From contig CAJUSA010000002.1 of the NCBI GenBank assembly GCA_910589015.1, positions 62,001-126,000 on the forward strand: 64,000 nucleotides of DNA. Direction: 5' to 3'. This DNA is from an uncultured Christensenellaceae bacterium (GTDB lineage Bacteria; Bacillota; Clostridia; Christensenellales; Borkfalkiaceae). Both the position numbers and the translations under genes were made by a program. The notes beneath the pieces are model-generated. The model searched no databases. It saw nothing but the letters and a program-made list of their open reading frames with translations, and was not told the origin of the DNA. Positions 46,879 to 56,700 of the stretch are shown here, piece after piece. Each line of letters starts with the position of its first letter. The first letter of the stretch is position 1.

Positions 46879-48105
46879 TTAAAACGCCCAGTTGCCGTTT
46901 TTGAAGATTTCGACGCGGCGGCCGTCTTTCGTCACGCCCGTAATGCTCATGTCTTTCGTGCCGATCATGAAATCGACGTGGATAAGGCTGTCGTTGACGC
47001 CCTTTTCACGAAGCGTTTCGATGCTCATATCTTCGAAGCCGCGCACGCATTCGTTGAACCCCATACCGAGCGCCAGGTGGCAGCTTGCGTTCTCGTCGAA
47101 CAGCGTGTTATAAAAGAGAATGCCCGTATTGTTGATGGGCGAATCATAAGCGATGAGCGCACATTCGCCGAGCATTTTAGCACCGTCGTCGGTATCAACG
47201 AGTTTTTGCAACAGATCCTGATTTTTCTTTGCTTTGACTTCGACGACCTTGCCGCCCTCGAAACGGATCGAAAAATCCTCAATGAGTTCGCCCTGATAAG
47301 AAAGCGGTTTCGAAGAATAGACGATTCCTTCCGCCTCGCCCGCTTTGGGCGTCGTGAAGATCTCTTCCGAAGGAATGTTCGGATTATAGTAATTGCCGCC
47401 GAGCGTCGTTTCGCCACCGCCCTTAAACTCGCTTTCGGGCATCAGACCGACGCGGAAATCGGTGCCGTTCGAAGCCTTATATTCGAACGAAACGAGGTTG
47501 AGGCGGTTAAGACGGTCGCAACGCGCCGCCAGATTGTCGTTATGGCGCGCCCATTCGCGCACAGGATCGGCGCCGTCGGCATGCGATGCCGTTAAAATCG
47601 CGTCCCACAGCTTTTCGACCGCCGTGTTGACCATCAGATTCGGGAACACCTTTTTCGCCCATGCTTTGGAAGGCACGGCGGCGATGCACCACTGATATTT
47701 ATTGTCCATGCGGTCACGGTAAGGCTTTGCGACCTTTCTGCGCGCCGAGGACGCCGCAGTGTATTTTTCCTGATCGATACCCTTCAATCCGTCGGGGTCG
47801 GCGGATTCAAGATAAAGCATGGCGGGAAGTTCCTTTTCTTTGAGTTCCAGTTTTTCGATTTCCCACTTTGCCGTTTCGGAAAGTTTATCGAGTTTCTGAT
47901 ACTTAAAGTGCAGTTGCGTCAAGGGCTGGTGCGCAAATTCCACACTGACCTTGCCCGCGCCCGCGCGGTACAGTTCTTCCACGACCATTTCCACGAATTC
48001 GGGCTGATCGAGTTGAGCCTGCACGATGACCCACTGCCCTCTTTTTACGTTAATACCCGTTTTCGCGAGCAGCTTTGCATAACGGCGCATTTGTAATTTG
48101 TTCAT
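46879..48105 (-). CDS. M29-family aminopeptidase (AmpS/PepS type)
   Basis: 408 residues. KYAxLLAKTGINVKRGQWVIVQA-type N-terminus, YLESADPDGLKGID, and the C-terminal core with EIFTTPKAGEAEG, GECALIAYDSPINNTGILFYNTLFDENASCHLALG and HVDFMIGTKDMSI, which supplies the metal-ligand Glu, His and Asp residues of the family. Cytoplasmic, broad-specificity removal of N-terminal residues, using Zn or Co. It starts 15 bases after nrdG, so it is probably in the same transcript. Confidence 0.93.
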   Translation of the reverse strand: MNKLQMRRYAKLLAKTGINVKRGQWVIVQAQLDQPEFVEMVVEELYRAGAGKVSVEFAHQPLTQLHFKYQKLDKLSETAKWEIEKLELKEKELPAMLYLESADPDGLKGIDQEKYTAASSARRKVAKPYRDRMDNKYQWCIAAVPSKAWAKKVFPNLMVNTAVEKLWDAILTASHADGADPVREWARHNDNLAARCDRLNRLNLVSFEYKASNGTDFRVGLMPESEFKGGGETTLGGNYYNPNIPSEEIFTTPKAGEAEGIVYSSKPLSYQGELIEDFSIRFEGGKVVEVKAKKNQDLLQKLVDTDDGAKMLGECALIAYDSPINNTGILFYNTLFDENASCHLALGMGFNECVRGFEDMSIETLREKGVNDSLIHVDFMIGTKDMSITGVTKDGRRVEIFKNGNWAF

Positions 48106-48120
48106 AATCTTCTCCCTTCT

Positions 48121-48642
48121 TTATTGCAGATATAAAACGGTTTTGCCCGTTTTTAAGGTCTTTTTTAAGTCGATCACGCGCTGGTTGGACGACCCGCGGA
48201 ATTTCAGACGGATGTCTTTTTTTTCTTCCTCGAATAATCCGTCGACGAGCACGTCGATATAAGACAGCAATTCCTGCGTCGCTTCGCAGTTTTTTTCTTC
48301 TTCCTTAAATTTCCCGCCAGCGAGCGTATTGCCGGTATAGCACCAGATATTTTTATCGGGCAGCTCGCGTTTGACTCGTTTGACAAACGGAAGCAACGCG
48401 CGTTGGTTTTCGGGTTCCATCGGTTCCCCGCCGAGTAGCGACAGCCCCGCAATATAGGCAGGCGCGAGCGCGGCAATCAGCTCGTCCTCGGTCTGTTTCG
48501 TGAACGGTTTTCCGTAATGAAAATCCCAGGCAACGGCGTTGAAACAGTTCTTGCAGCGGTGCGTGCACCCCGAAACGAAGAGCGATACCCGAACGCCCTC
48601 GCCGTTCGCAATGTCGGTCTTTTTGATTTCTGCGTAGTTCAT
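48121..48642 (-). CDS. nrdG: Anaerobic ribonucleotide reductase activase
   Basis: 173 residues from MNYAEIKKTDI (ATG at 48642), 5 bases after nrdD; the longer frame lies inside nrdD. The radical-SAM cysteines are Cys26-x3-Cys30-x2-Cys33 (SGCTHRCKNC), preceded by GEGVRVSLFVSG. LLGGEPM is the SAM-contact GGE motif. It installs the glycyl radical on NrdD under anaerobic conditions. Confidence 0.95.
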   Translation of the reverse strand: MNYAEIKKTDIANGEGVRVSLFVSGCTHRCKNCFNAVAWDFHYGKPFTKQTEDELIAALAPAYIAGLSLLGGEPMEPENQRALLPFVKRVKRELPDKNIWCYTGNTLAGGKFKEEEKNCEATQELLSYIDVLVDGLFEEEKKDIRLKFRGSSNQRVIDLKKTLKTGKTVLYLQ

Positions 48643-48647
48643 AGCGG

Positions 48648-50819
48648 TTAAAGGTGCAACACGCGGTCTTTGATTTCCTGCGTTCTGCCCTGATTCCAGA
48701 ACTGCGTACCGATATAACCGCACGTTCTGCGCGCGACGTTCATCTTCGACTGTTCGCGGTTATGGCAGTGCGGGCATTCCCACAGCAGTTTGCCGTCCTC
48801 TTCCACGATGCCGATTTCCCCGTCGTATCCGCAAACTTGACAGAAATCGCTCTTCGTGTTGAGCTCGGCATACATAATATTGTCGTAAATATACTGCATG
48901 ACGGCAAGCACGGCGGGCAGGTTATCCTGCATGTTGGGCACTTCGACGTACGAGATCGCGCCGCCCGGCGAAAGCTGCTGGAATTCGCTTTCGAATTTGA
49001 GTTTCGTGAACGCGTCAATCGGTTCGGATACATGCACATGATAGCTGTTTGTGATATAGTTTTTATCGGTGACGCCTTCGATCACGCCGAAACGCTGTTG
49101 CAGGCATCTCGCAAATTTATACGTCGTGCTCTCGAGCGGCGTGCCGTAAAGCGAGAAGTCGATGTTTTCCTTCGTTTTCCACTCTTTGCATTTGTCGTTC
49201 ATGTGCTGCATGACGGCAAGCGCGAATGGTTTCGCTTCGTCGTCGGTGTGCGATTTCCCCGTCATGTAGCGCGTGCATTCGTAAAGCCCCGCGTAGCCGA
49301 GGGAAATGGTCGAATATCCGCCGAAGAGCAGTTTGTCGATGGGTTCGCCCTTTTTCAGGCGGGCAAGCGCGCCGTACTGCCACAGAATAGGCGCGGCGTC
49401 CGAAAGCGTGCCTTTGAGCCGTTCATGGCGGATTTTGAGCGCGCGGTAGCAAAGTTCCAAACGTTCGTCGAAAATCTTCCAGAATTTATCGCGGTCGCCG
49501 CCCGAAGAGAGCGCGACGTCGACAAGGTTGATCGTCACGACGCCCTGATTGAATCTGCCGTAATATTTGGGTTTGCCGTTCTCGTCGACGTAAGGCGTTA
49601 AGAAGCTTCTGCAACCCATGCAGGTGTAGCAATGTCCTTCGCCGTTCTTGTCGATCTTATATTCGAGCATTTTCTTTTCGGAAATATAGTCGGGCACCAT
49701 GCGCTTTGCAGTGCATTTCGCGGCAAGTTCGGTGAGATACCAGTATTTGCTGCCCTCTCTCACATTGTCCTCTTCGAGCACATAAATGAGTTTGGGGAAG
49801 GCAGGCGTTACCCATACGCCCGATTCGTTTTTCACGCCCTGAATGCGCTGCGTGAGCGTTTCTTCGATGATGAGCGCAAGGTCGTTGCGTTCCTGCTCGC
49901 TCTGCGCTTCGCCCAGATACATGAACACCGTGACGAAAGGCGCCTGTCCGTTCGTGGTGAGCAAGGTGACGACCTGATACTGAATGGTCTGGATCCCCTT
50001 CTTGATCTCGGCGCGCAGACGTTTTTCGGCGATTTGCGCAATGCACTTTTCGTCGCGGATGCCCGCGCTCGCCAACTCTTCGCGCACGTCGGCGCAGATT
50101 TTTTTACGGCTGATATCGACGAACGGCGCAAGATGCGTCAGCGATATGCTCTGCCCGCCGTACTGATTCGAGGCGACCTGCGCGATGATCTGCGTGGCGA
50201 TATTGCACGCCGTGGAAAAGGAATGCGGCTTTTCGATATAGGTACCCGAAATCACCGTTCCGTTCTGCAACATGTCTTCAAGGTTGACAAGATCGCAGTT
50301 GTGCATATGCTGCGCGAAATAATCGGCGTCGTGAAAATGAATGAGACCTTCGTCGTGCGCTTCCACGATGTCGAGGGGCAGAAGAATACGGCGCGTGATG
50401 TCTTTGGAAACTTCGCCCGCCATATAATCGCGCTGCACGGAATTGACCGTGGGATTTTTGTTGGAATTTTCCTGTTTGACCTCTTCGTTGTTGCATTCGA
50501 TAAGTGTGAGGATCTGCGCGTCGGTCGTGTTGGATTTACGCACGAGCGCACGGGAATAACGGTAGGTAATATATTTGCGCGCGACGGCGAACGCCTTTTC
50601 GCTCATGATCTGATTTTCGACGAAGTCCTGAATTTCTTCGACGCTGACGGCGCGGTTCAAATCGCCCGCGAGCGCTTTCACGCGGGAAACGATGTGTTCG
50701 ATCTGCTCTTCGCTCAGACGGTTGTCCTCGCTGACCTCTTTATTTGCCTTGCGGATCGCATTGTAGATCTTTGCAATATCGAACTGCACCTCCGCCCCGT
50801 TTCTTTTGATAATTTTCAT
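48648..50819 (-). CDS. nrdD: Anaerobic ribonucleoside-triphosphate reductase
   Basis: 723 residues. An N-terminal ATP-cone (about 1-95, KRNGAEVQFDIAKIYNAIRKA) for allosteric control, the class III catalytic barrel (HDADYFAQHMHNCDLVNL, TCMGCRSFLTPY), a C-terminal zinc site CQVCGYDG...CPHC and the glycyl-radical motif RRTCGYIG with Gly near residue 700. It makes deoxyribonucleotides without oxygen. It leads an operon with nrdG and probably the aminopeptidase and CobW genes. Two NrdR-like boxes lie above its promoter. Confidence 0.96.
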   Translation of the reverse strand: MKIIKRNGAEVQFDIAKIYNAIRKANKEVSEDNRLSEEQIEHIVSRVKALAGDLNRAVSVEEIQDFVENQIMSEKAFAVARKYITYRYSRALVRKSNTTDAQILTLIECNNEEVKQENSNKNPTVNSVQRDYMAGEVSKDITRRILLPLDIVEAHDEGLIHFHDADYFAQHMHNCDLVNLEDMLQNGTVISGTYIEKPHSFSTACNIATQIIAQVASNQYGGQSISLTHLAPFVDISRKKICADVREELASAGIRDEKCIAQIAEKRLRAEIKKGIQTIQYQVVTLLTTNGQAPFVTVFMYLGEAQSEQERNDLALIIEETLTQRIQGVKNESGVWVTPAFPKLIYVLEEDNVREGSKYWYLTELAAKCTAKRMVPDYISEKKMLEYKIDKNGEGHCYTCMGCRSFLTPYVDENGKPKYYGRFNQGVVTINLVDVALSSGGDRDKFWKIFDERLELCYRALKIRHERLKGTLSDAAPILWQYGALARLKKGEPIDKLLFGGYSTISLGYAGLYECTRYMTGKSHTDDEAKPFALAVMQHMNDKCKEWKTKENIDFSLYGTPLESTTYKFARCLQQRFGVIEGVTDKNYITNSYHVHVSEPIDAFTKLKFESEFQQLSPGGAISYVEVPNMQDNLPAVLAVMQYIYDNIMYAELNTKSDFCQVCGYDGEIGIVEEDGKLLWECPHCHNREQSKMNVARRTCGYIGTQFWNQGRTQEIKDRVLHL

Positions 50820-50888
50820 AATTCACCTCACCTTATTTTTTGCTTGTCCTATGTAAAAAACGTGTTCCGCAAAAAAGGGAACGCGCCT

Positions 50889-50917
50889 ATTATACTCTGT
50901 CCGCGCGGCTTTGTCAA
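50889..50917 (-). promoter_or_regulatory. Promoter of the nrdDG operon
   Basis: -35 TTGACA (50912-50917), 17-bp spacer, -10 TATAAT (50889-50894): full consensus. Confidence 0.88.
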
Positions 50918-50925
50918 GAGTTTGA

Positions 50926-50973
50926 GCACAATATTTTGATAAAAAAATTTACCGCAACCACAATATCTTGTAG
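50926..50973 (-). promoter_or_regulatory. Tandem NrdR-like boxes
   Basis: CACAATATTTTGAT (from 50927) and CACAATATCTTGTAG (from 50959) keep the strongly conserved positions of the NrdR box and are exactly 32 bp (about three helical turns) apart, the usual tandem spacing. They sit just above the nrdD -35. The upper box lies in the loop of the terminator of the HD-domain gene. No nrdR gene is in this window. Confidence 0.65.
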
Positions 50974-50983
50974 ATGCGGTAAA
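50948..50983 (-). terminator. Terminator of the HD-domain gene
   Basis: 9-bp stem TTTACCGCA/TGCGGTAAA (50948-50956, 50975-50983), long loop, and a T run on the - strand. Confidence 0.75.
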
Positions 50984-51021
50984 ATCAGGCGTGAAACACG
51001 ATACGCATGAAACATACAGGT

Positions 51022-51690
51022 TCAGAGCAGCGCGACGCCGTTTATAACAAGCGAAAATTTGCAACCCAGAAACTCGGCGGCACGGCGGCAGAGCTGCATT
51101 CTGCCGAAATAAATTTCGAAATAATCCATGACCGAGCAGATCTGCGTATCGATTTCGATATTAAGCGCGATCGAAGAATGTTCCCGATCGACCGAAATAT
51201 ACGAGCGTTCGGCGGCGAGATTGACGCGGTCGTGAATGTTAGCGGTGAACACGTTGTCGATGGGTTTTTTGACGCGCGATTTATGCACGTCCGCCTTATC
51301 GGCAAGAATGAGCGCCGACGAGATATCCGAAACGGGCTGCCCGTATTTTTCGTCGTGGTTGCCGATCGCCATCATGATTTCGGCGCACGATTCCAGATCG
51401 CACCCCAACCTTTTTAAGATATTGTAAGCGAGGATCGCGCCGCTCTGGGCGTGGTCGGCACGGTTGATGCAGTTGCCGATATCGTGCAGATATCCCGCAA
51501 TTTCCGCAAGGCGCACCCGATCTTCGCCCGCGCCGAGGGAACGCAGGATTTCCCCCGACCATTTGCTGACAATGCCCGCATGGCGGCGGGAATGCTCGGT
51601 AAAGCCGATCGCCTCGATCTGCTTTTCCGACATCATCATGATGGTTTCGACCTCTTTATCCGCGCGTATGGATGAAAGCGTAGGCAACAA
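51022..51690 (-). CDS. HD-domain phosphohydrolase family protein
   Basis: 222 residues. The metal site is seen as HSRRHAGIVS (first His), YLHDIGN near residue 70 (His-Asp) and IGNHDEKYG, followed by ILADKADVHKSRV, a distal Asp. HD proteins hydrolyse phosphoester or nucleotide substrates; this one's substrate is unknown. The C-terminal ~80 residues look like a beta-rich regulatory extension. The start is a TTG at 51688-51690 with GGAG eight bases before it; an ATG run near 51639 is the alternative. It follows the PfkB kinase gene directly. Confidence 0.8.
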   Translation of the reverse strand: MLPTLSSIRADKEVETIMMMSEKQIEAIGFTEHSRRHAGIVSKWSGEILRSLGAGEDRVRLAEIAGYLHDIGNCINRADHAQSGAILAYNILKRLGCDLESCAEIMMAIGNHDEKYGQPVSDISSALILADKADVHKSRVKKPIDNVFTANIHDRVNLAAERSYISVDREHSSIALNIEIDTQICSVMDYFEIYFGRMQLCRRAAEFLGCKFSLVINGVALL

Positions 51691-51692
51691 GG

Positions 51693-52616
51693 TTAAAACT
51701 CCGAAACCGAGAGCCCCGCAAGGATCTCTTCGTATTTGTTTTTCGTGAACGAAATCGTGCCGAAGGTCGTAACCGTGGCCGTTCCCGCGGCGACGCCTGC
51801 GCGCAGAATATCTTTAAGCGACGCGCCTTGCTTTAACGCCATGGCAGCGGCGGCAACCATGCCGTCGCCCGCGCCCACCGTGGAATTGACGGCGACGTTG
51901 ATGCTCTTGCAGTAATAATTATTCTTGCCGTCGGTGATGACTGCGCCGTCTTTTCCGAGCGATAGGAACACGATCTTCGCGCCGCGTTCCAACAGCTCGC
52001 GGCAACCCGCCAGCATATCGTCTTTATCTTTGATCTGCCTGCCGAGGGTGAATTCCAGCTCTTCGAGGTTGGGTTTTACCAGATCGATCCCCGCCTCTAA
52101 CGCGGCGAAAAGCCGTGCGCCCTCGGCGTCGGCAATGCGCAGCGAACGCGGATCGACCGCACGGAAGAGTTCGCGGTAATAAGAAGGATCGACGCCGCGT
52201 GGCAAACTACCCGAAATGACCGTCACTTCGGCGCGCGACGAAAGGTTGCGGATCGCCTGCAACAATTCATAAAGTTTATCGTTGCTTACCTGTTCGCCGA
52301 CGTCGTTGATCTCGGTGAGCAGGGAATGTTTGTCGATACATTTATAATTTTCGCGTACGCGGCCGCTGTTCCAAACGAAAGAGAACGGCACGCCCTCTTT
52401 GTCGAGCGCGCGCTCGAACATCATGCCGTTGTCGTTATACATAAAGCCCGTGGCATACGCCTCGCCGCCCAGACGGGCGACGCCGATCGCTACGTTGAGC
52501 GCTTTGCCCGTGAACGACAGCGTTTTGCTCTTTACGACGTTTACTTTCCCCGCATTGAGCGAATCCAGCTCGATCGTGACGTCCACGCTCGGACTCAAGC
52601 ATACCGTTAAAATCAT
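51693..52616 (-). CDS. PfkB-family sugar kinase, 1-phosphofructokinase/tagatose-6-phosphate kinase type
   Basis: 307 residues from MILTVCLSPSVDVTIEL (ATG 52614-52616, site GGGGGG). Motifs: SFTGKALNVAIGVARLGG, ISGSLPRGV, KPNLEELE and the anion-hole/catalytic STVGAGDGM near residue 249. The N-terminal ligand pattern fits the FruK/LacC branch, which phosphorylates fructose-1-phosphate or tagatose-6-phosphate. No PTS genes are nearby to settle the substrate. Confidence 0.87.
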   Translation of the reverse strand: MILTVCLSPSVDVTIELDSLNAGKVNVVKSKTLSFTGKALNVAIGVARLGGEAYATGFMYNDNGMMFERALDKEGVPFSFVWNSGRVRENYKCIDKHSLLTEINDVGEQVSNDKLYELLQAIRNLSSRAEVTVISGSLPRGVDPSYYRELFRAVDPRSLRIADAEGARLFAALEAGIDLVKPNLEELEFTLGRQIKDKDDMLAGCRELLERGAKIVFLSLGKDGAVITDGKNNYYCKSINVAVNSTVGAGDGMVAAAAMALKQGASLKDILRAGVAAGTATVTTFGTISFTKNKYEEILAGLSVSEF

Positions 52617-52657
52617 TTCGTTCCCCCCTATCGCCGCGGATGGCAACCTCTTACTAC

Positions 52658-52686
52658 ATTATAATACCGTTTTTGCAAAATTTCAA
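52658..52686 (-). promoter_or_regulatory. Promoter of the PfkB-HD operon
   Basis: -35 TTGAAA (52681-52686), 17-bp spacer, -10 TATAAT (52658-52663). Confidence 0.75.
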
Positions 52687-52701
52687 TACTTTATTCGAAA
52701 T

Positions 52702-53664
52702 TCACATAGAAATCATTTGCAAGGTTTCGTAAAGCTCGTAATCGAACTGCTTTTTCATCGAAACGGCTTCGAGGATATCCATATCGATAATATGATTATC
52801 GTGAATGCCAACAACACGGTTTCCGATTCCGTCTTTGAGAAGGCGCACGGCTTTGTTGCCGAACTGCGCCGCCAGCATTCTGTCCGCCATGGAAGGCGAA
52901 CCGCCGCGCTGAATGTGCCCGATGTTGGTCGCGCGCACGGAATACGACGTGACTTCCTGCAACTGTTTGGTGAACGCCTCGGCACTCATGACGCCTTCCG
53001 CCACCACAACGATGTTGGAATGCTTGCCGTTCTCGCGGGAACGGTTGATCCGCATGACGATGTCTTCCATATCGTAAGGCACTTCGGGAACGATGATGAT
53101 TTCGGCGCCCGAAGTGATGCCCGTGTAGAGCGCGATGTCGCCGCAGTGTCTGCCCATGACCTCGACGACCGAAATGCGCTCGTGCGAAGTCATCGTATCG
53201 CGCAGTTTATTGACCATTTCAAGGCAGGTATTCACCGCCGTATCGAAACCGAGCGTATAATCGGTGTACTGCAGATCGTTGTCGATCGTGCCGGGAATAC
53301 CGATCGTGGCAATGCCGTAATTTTCCGTCAGGCATTTCGCGCCGCGGAACGAACCGTCGCCGCCGATGACGACAAGCCCTTCGATCCCGTGCTTTTCAAG
53401 CGTGGAAACGGCTTGTTTCTGCCCTTCTTCGGTGAGCATTTCAAGGCAGCGCGCCGTTCTGAGAATCGTGCCGCCGCGCTGAACAATGTTGGATACCGAG
53501 CGCATTTCCATAGGCGACATACGGTCTTCGATCAATCCCGAATAACCGCGCTCGATGCCGTATACCTCTATGCCGTAATAGATTGCGGTACGCACCACCG
53601 CGCGGATCGCCGCATTCATGCCGGGCGCATCGCCGCCACTCGTTAAAAGTCCGATTCGTTTCAT
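52702..53664 (-). CDS. pfkA: ATP-dependent 6-phosphofructokinase
   Basis: 320 residues from MKRIGLLTSGGDAPGMN (ATG at 53664, AGG site); a longer frame reaches into the leader and is not supported. The motifs VVIGGDGSFRGA (ATP), PGTIDND (catalytic Asp) and TLGHIQRGGSPS-like IGHIQRGGSP (effector/substrate) are those of bacterial ATP-PfkA, and the length is typical. It commits fructose-6-phosphate to glycolysis. Gly in the GGDG motif supports ATP rather than PPi use. Confidence 0.95.
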   Translation of the reverse strand: MKRIGLLTSGGDAPGMNAAIRAVVRTAIYYGIEVYGIERGYSGLIEDRMSPMEMRSVSNIVQRGGTILRTARCLEMLTEEGQKQAVSTLEKHGIEGLVVIGGDGSFRGAKCLTENYGIATIGIPGTIDNDLQYTDYTLGFDTAVNTCLEMVNKLRDTMTSHERISVVEVMGRHCGDIALYTGITSGAEIIIVPEVPYDMEDIVMRINRSRENGKHSNIVVVAEGVMSAEAFTKQLQEVTSYSVRATNIGHIQRGGSPSMADRMLAAQFGNKAVRLLKDGIGNRVVGIHDNHIIDMDILEAVSMKKQFDYELYETLQMISM

Positions 53665-53778
53665 ACAATACCTCCGTATACTTGAATCCTCTCCCCAAAG
53701 CCCGCCATTTATTATTATAGCAGATTTTTCCGAAAAATGGAAGATGATTTCAAACATTTTTTCTCTTTTTTGTAAAAT

Positions 53779-56700
53779 TTACGTTTCTACCAGTTTGATC
53801 TGCTCGGCGGAAAGGAAGGTCCGCAATTCCGCCGTAAAGGCTTTCGAAAGATTGACCGAATATTCGTAGCGTTTTCCTTCGTATAAAATCTTGGTTTTCA
53901 CGTTGCCCGCATAGCCTTCCATCATCTCGATGAGCTCGTCGAAATCGGCTTTTTCAAGCGAACGCGCGTCGAGCCAAAGCACCTTTTGCGTTTGAACGGC
54001 GACCTCTTCCGCCTTTTTATTCTCGGGCGGAACAAATTCTTTGAGCGTTTCCAGACGGATCACGGGCAGTTTCTCGGGCTGGATATCGATCTTGCCCGTC
54101 ACCGTGACGACGGTATCGGGGCGAATGAGCGCTTTGATCTTATCGTACACGCGTGGGAACGCGATACAGTCGATACTGCCGTAAAGATCTTCCACCGTGA
54201 TAAACGCCATGACCGAGCCGCCCTTCGTGTTGTGTTTGCGCACAACGGAAACGATGCCGCCCATCGTGACGGGCTGCCCGTCGGAAAGCGACGCATACGC
54301 TCTGTCGCCCGTTTCCTCGTCCTCTTCAAAATCGAGCATCATACCCGTATTGAACGAACAATCGGTAAAATGGTGCGCGTACGCGCCGAACGGGTGCCCG
54401 CTGACGTAGACGCCGATGACCGATTTTTCGCGCGAGAGCTTATCCGACGTATCCCATTCGGGCAGATCGGGATAATCGACCTCAGGCGCATGTTCCTCGA
54501 TGACGTCGCCGAAGAGCGACATCTGGGCGCTGTCGCGCTGTTTGTCGATGCCCGCAATGCGGCGCATGAGTTCTTCGTAAACGGCGTAATACTGCGAACG
54601 GTGCTTGCCGAACCCGTCGAACGCGCCGCCTAAAATCAAACTTTCCACCATACGCTTGTTGATGAACTTTGTACAGCGCATAAGAAAGTCGGTGAAATCG
54701 AGAAACTTGCCGTTCTTTTCGCGCTCTTCGATAACGCTTTCCATCGCGGCGATGCCCACGCCGCGCAGCGCGCAAAGCCCGAAGCGCACGCCGTCGTTCT
54801 GCACCGAGAAATACGCCTTCGAGGCATTGACGTCGGGCGGATAAACGGGAATGTTCTTCTCTTTCATATACGCGACGTATTTGGCGATTTCTTCGATCTT
54901 CGTAATACGGTTGTTGAGCACGCCCGCCAAAAACTCTTTGGGGTAGTAGGCTTTTAAGTAAGCCGTCTGGTAGGTGACGACGGCGTAAGCTGCGGCGTGC
55001 GATTTGTTGAAGGCATACGAGGCGAAACTTTCCATTTCCTTGAAGAGTTCCGCGCTGACCTCGGGCGGAATGCCGTGCGCCTGACAGCCCGTGATGTTCC
55101 CCCCTTTGTCGATATCGCCGTAAATGAATTTATCTTTCTGCGCCATGAGTTCGGCACGTTTCTTTTTCGCCATGGCGCGGCGGACAAGGTCTGCCTGTCC
55201 CAGCGAGTAGCCTGCAAGATTCTGGAAGATCTGCATGACCTGTTCCTGATAGATGATAACGCCGTACGAATTTTCGAGTATGGGTTTGAGAAGCGGCGTC
55301 AGATAGGTGATCGCCTCGGGGTTGCCCTTGTTTTTGAGATAGGTGGGAATGAAATCCATCGGTCCCGGGCGGTAGAGCGAAATGCCCGCGATCAGATCTT
55401 CAAGACAGCTCGGCTGCAACTGTTTCATAAAGCGTTTCATGCCGCCTTGTTCGAGTTGGAACACCGCGTCGGTATCGCCGTCGGAAATAAGCCTGTATGC
55501 CTCTTTATCGTCGCATTCCTGCCCGAATTCGATCTTTTTGCCCGTATCCTCGTAGATATAATCGAGGGTTTTTTTGATATCGGTGAGCGTCGTGAGCGCG
55601 AGGAAGTCCATTTTGAGCATGCCGATCGACTCGACTTCCTTCATGTCGTATTGCGTCGTGATATCCTCGCCGTTGCGCGAAAGCGGCACGTTATCGGCAA
55701 TTTTCTTGGCGCAGATGACGACGCCCGCGGCGTGCATACCCGTTTGGCGCGGCATGCCTTCGAGTTTGAGCCCCATGTCGATGACGCGTTTGAGCGTTTC
55801 GTCGCTCTCGTATATTTCGATAAATTCGGAATTGCGTTTGGCAACCTGATCGTTGTACTTTTTCTGCGCCTCTTCGTTCTTGTCGGGATCGTCTTTGGTT
55901 TTTTCGATCTCGGCGCGGCACGATTCGATATTCAGCCCCAACAGCTCGCGGATCGTCGATTTGCCGTCCATGAGTTTGGTGATACGGTCGGTTTCGGCAT
56001 ACGGAACGCGCATAACGCGCCCCACGTCTTTGATGACGGCGCGCGAAGCGAGCGTGCCGAACGTGACGATCTGCGCCACGTTTTCGGGGTGGTAGCGGCG
56101 GCGGACGTATTCGATCGTTTCCACGCGCCGTTCGGTACAGAAGTCGACGTCGAAGTCGGGCATGGAAACGCGGTCGGGATTGAGAAAGCGTTCGAACAGC
56201 AGATCGTAACGCAGCGGATCGACGTTGGTGATGCCGATCGCATAAGCGACGATGCTGCCGACGCCCGAGCCTCTGCCCGGTCCGACGGGAATATCGTTCA
56301 GACGCGACCAGTTGATATAGTCCCACACGATGAGGAAATAGTCGGCGAACCCCATCTTGATGATAATGCCCAGCTCGTATTCGGCGCGGGCTTTGATCTC
56401 GTCGGTGACGACGCTGTAACGCTTGGGCAGTCCGTCTTCGGTCAGACGGCGCAAAAACTCGGGCGACGGCGTGCCGTCGTCCGCCGTATAGAGCGGGATC
56501 AGTGTTTTATCGTATATCGGCGTGCCGTCGTCTTTAAGATTGAACGGCGTATCGGTATCGGAAACCTTATCGGCGATCACGCGTGTGTTCGAGATCGCCT
56601 CGGGCAAATTCGGGAAGATCGCCGCCATTTCGTCGCCCGACTTCATGTAAAATTCGTGCGTCTGCATCTTCATGCGGTCGGGATCGTCGAGCGTGCGCTT

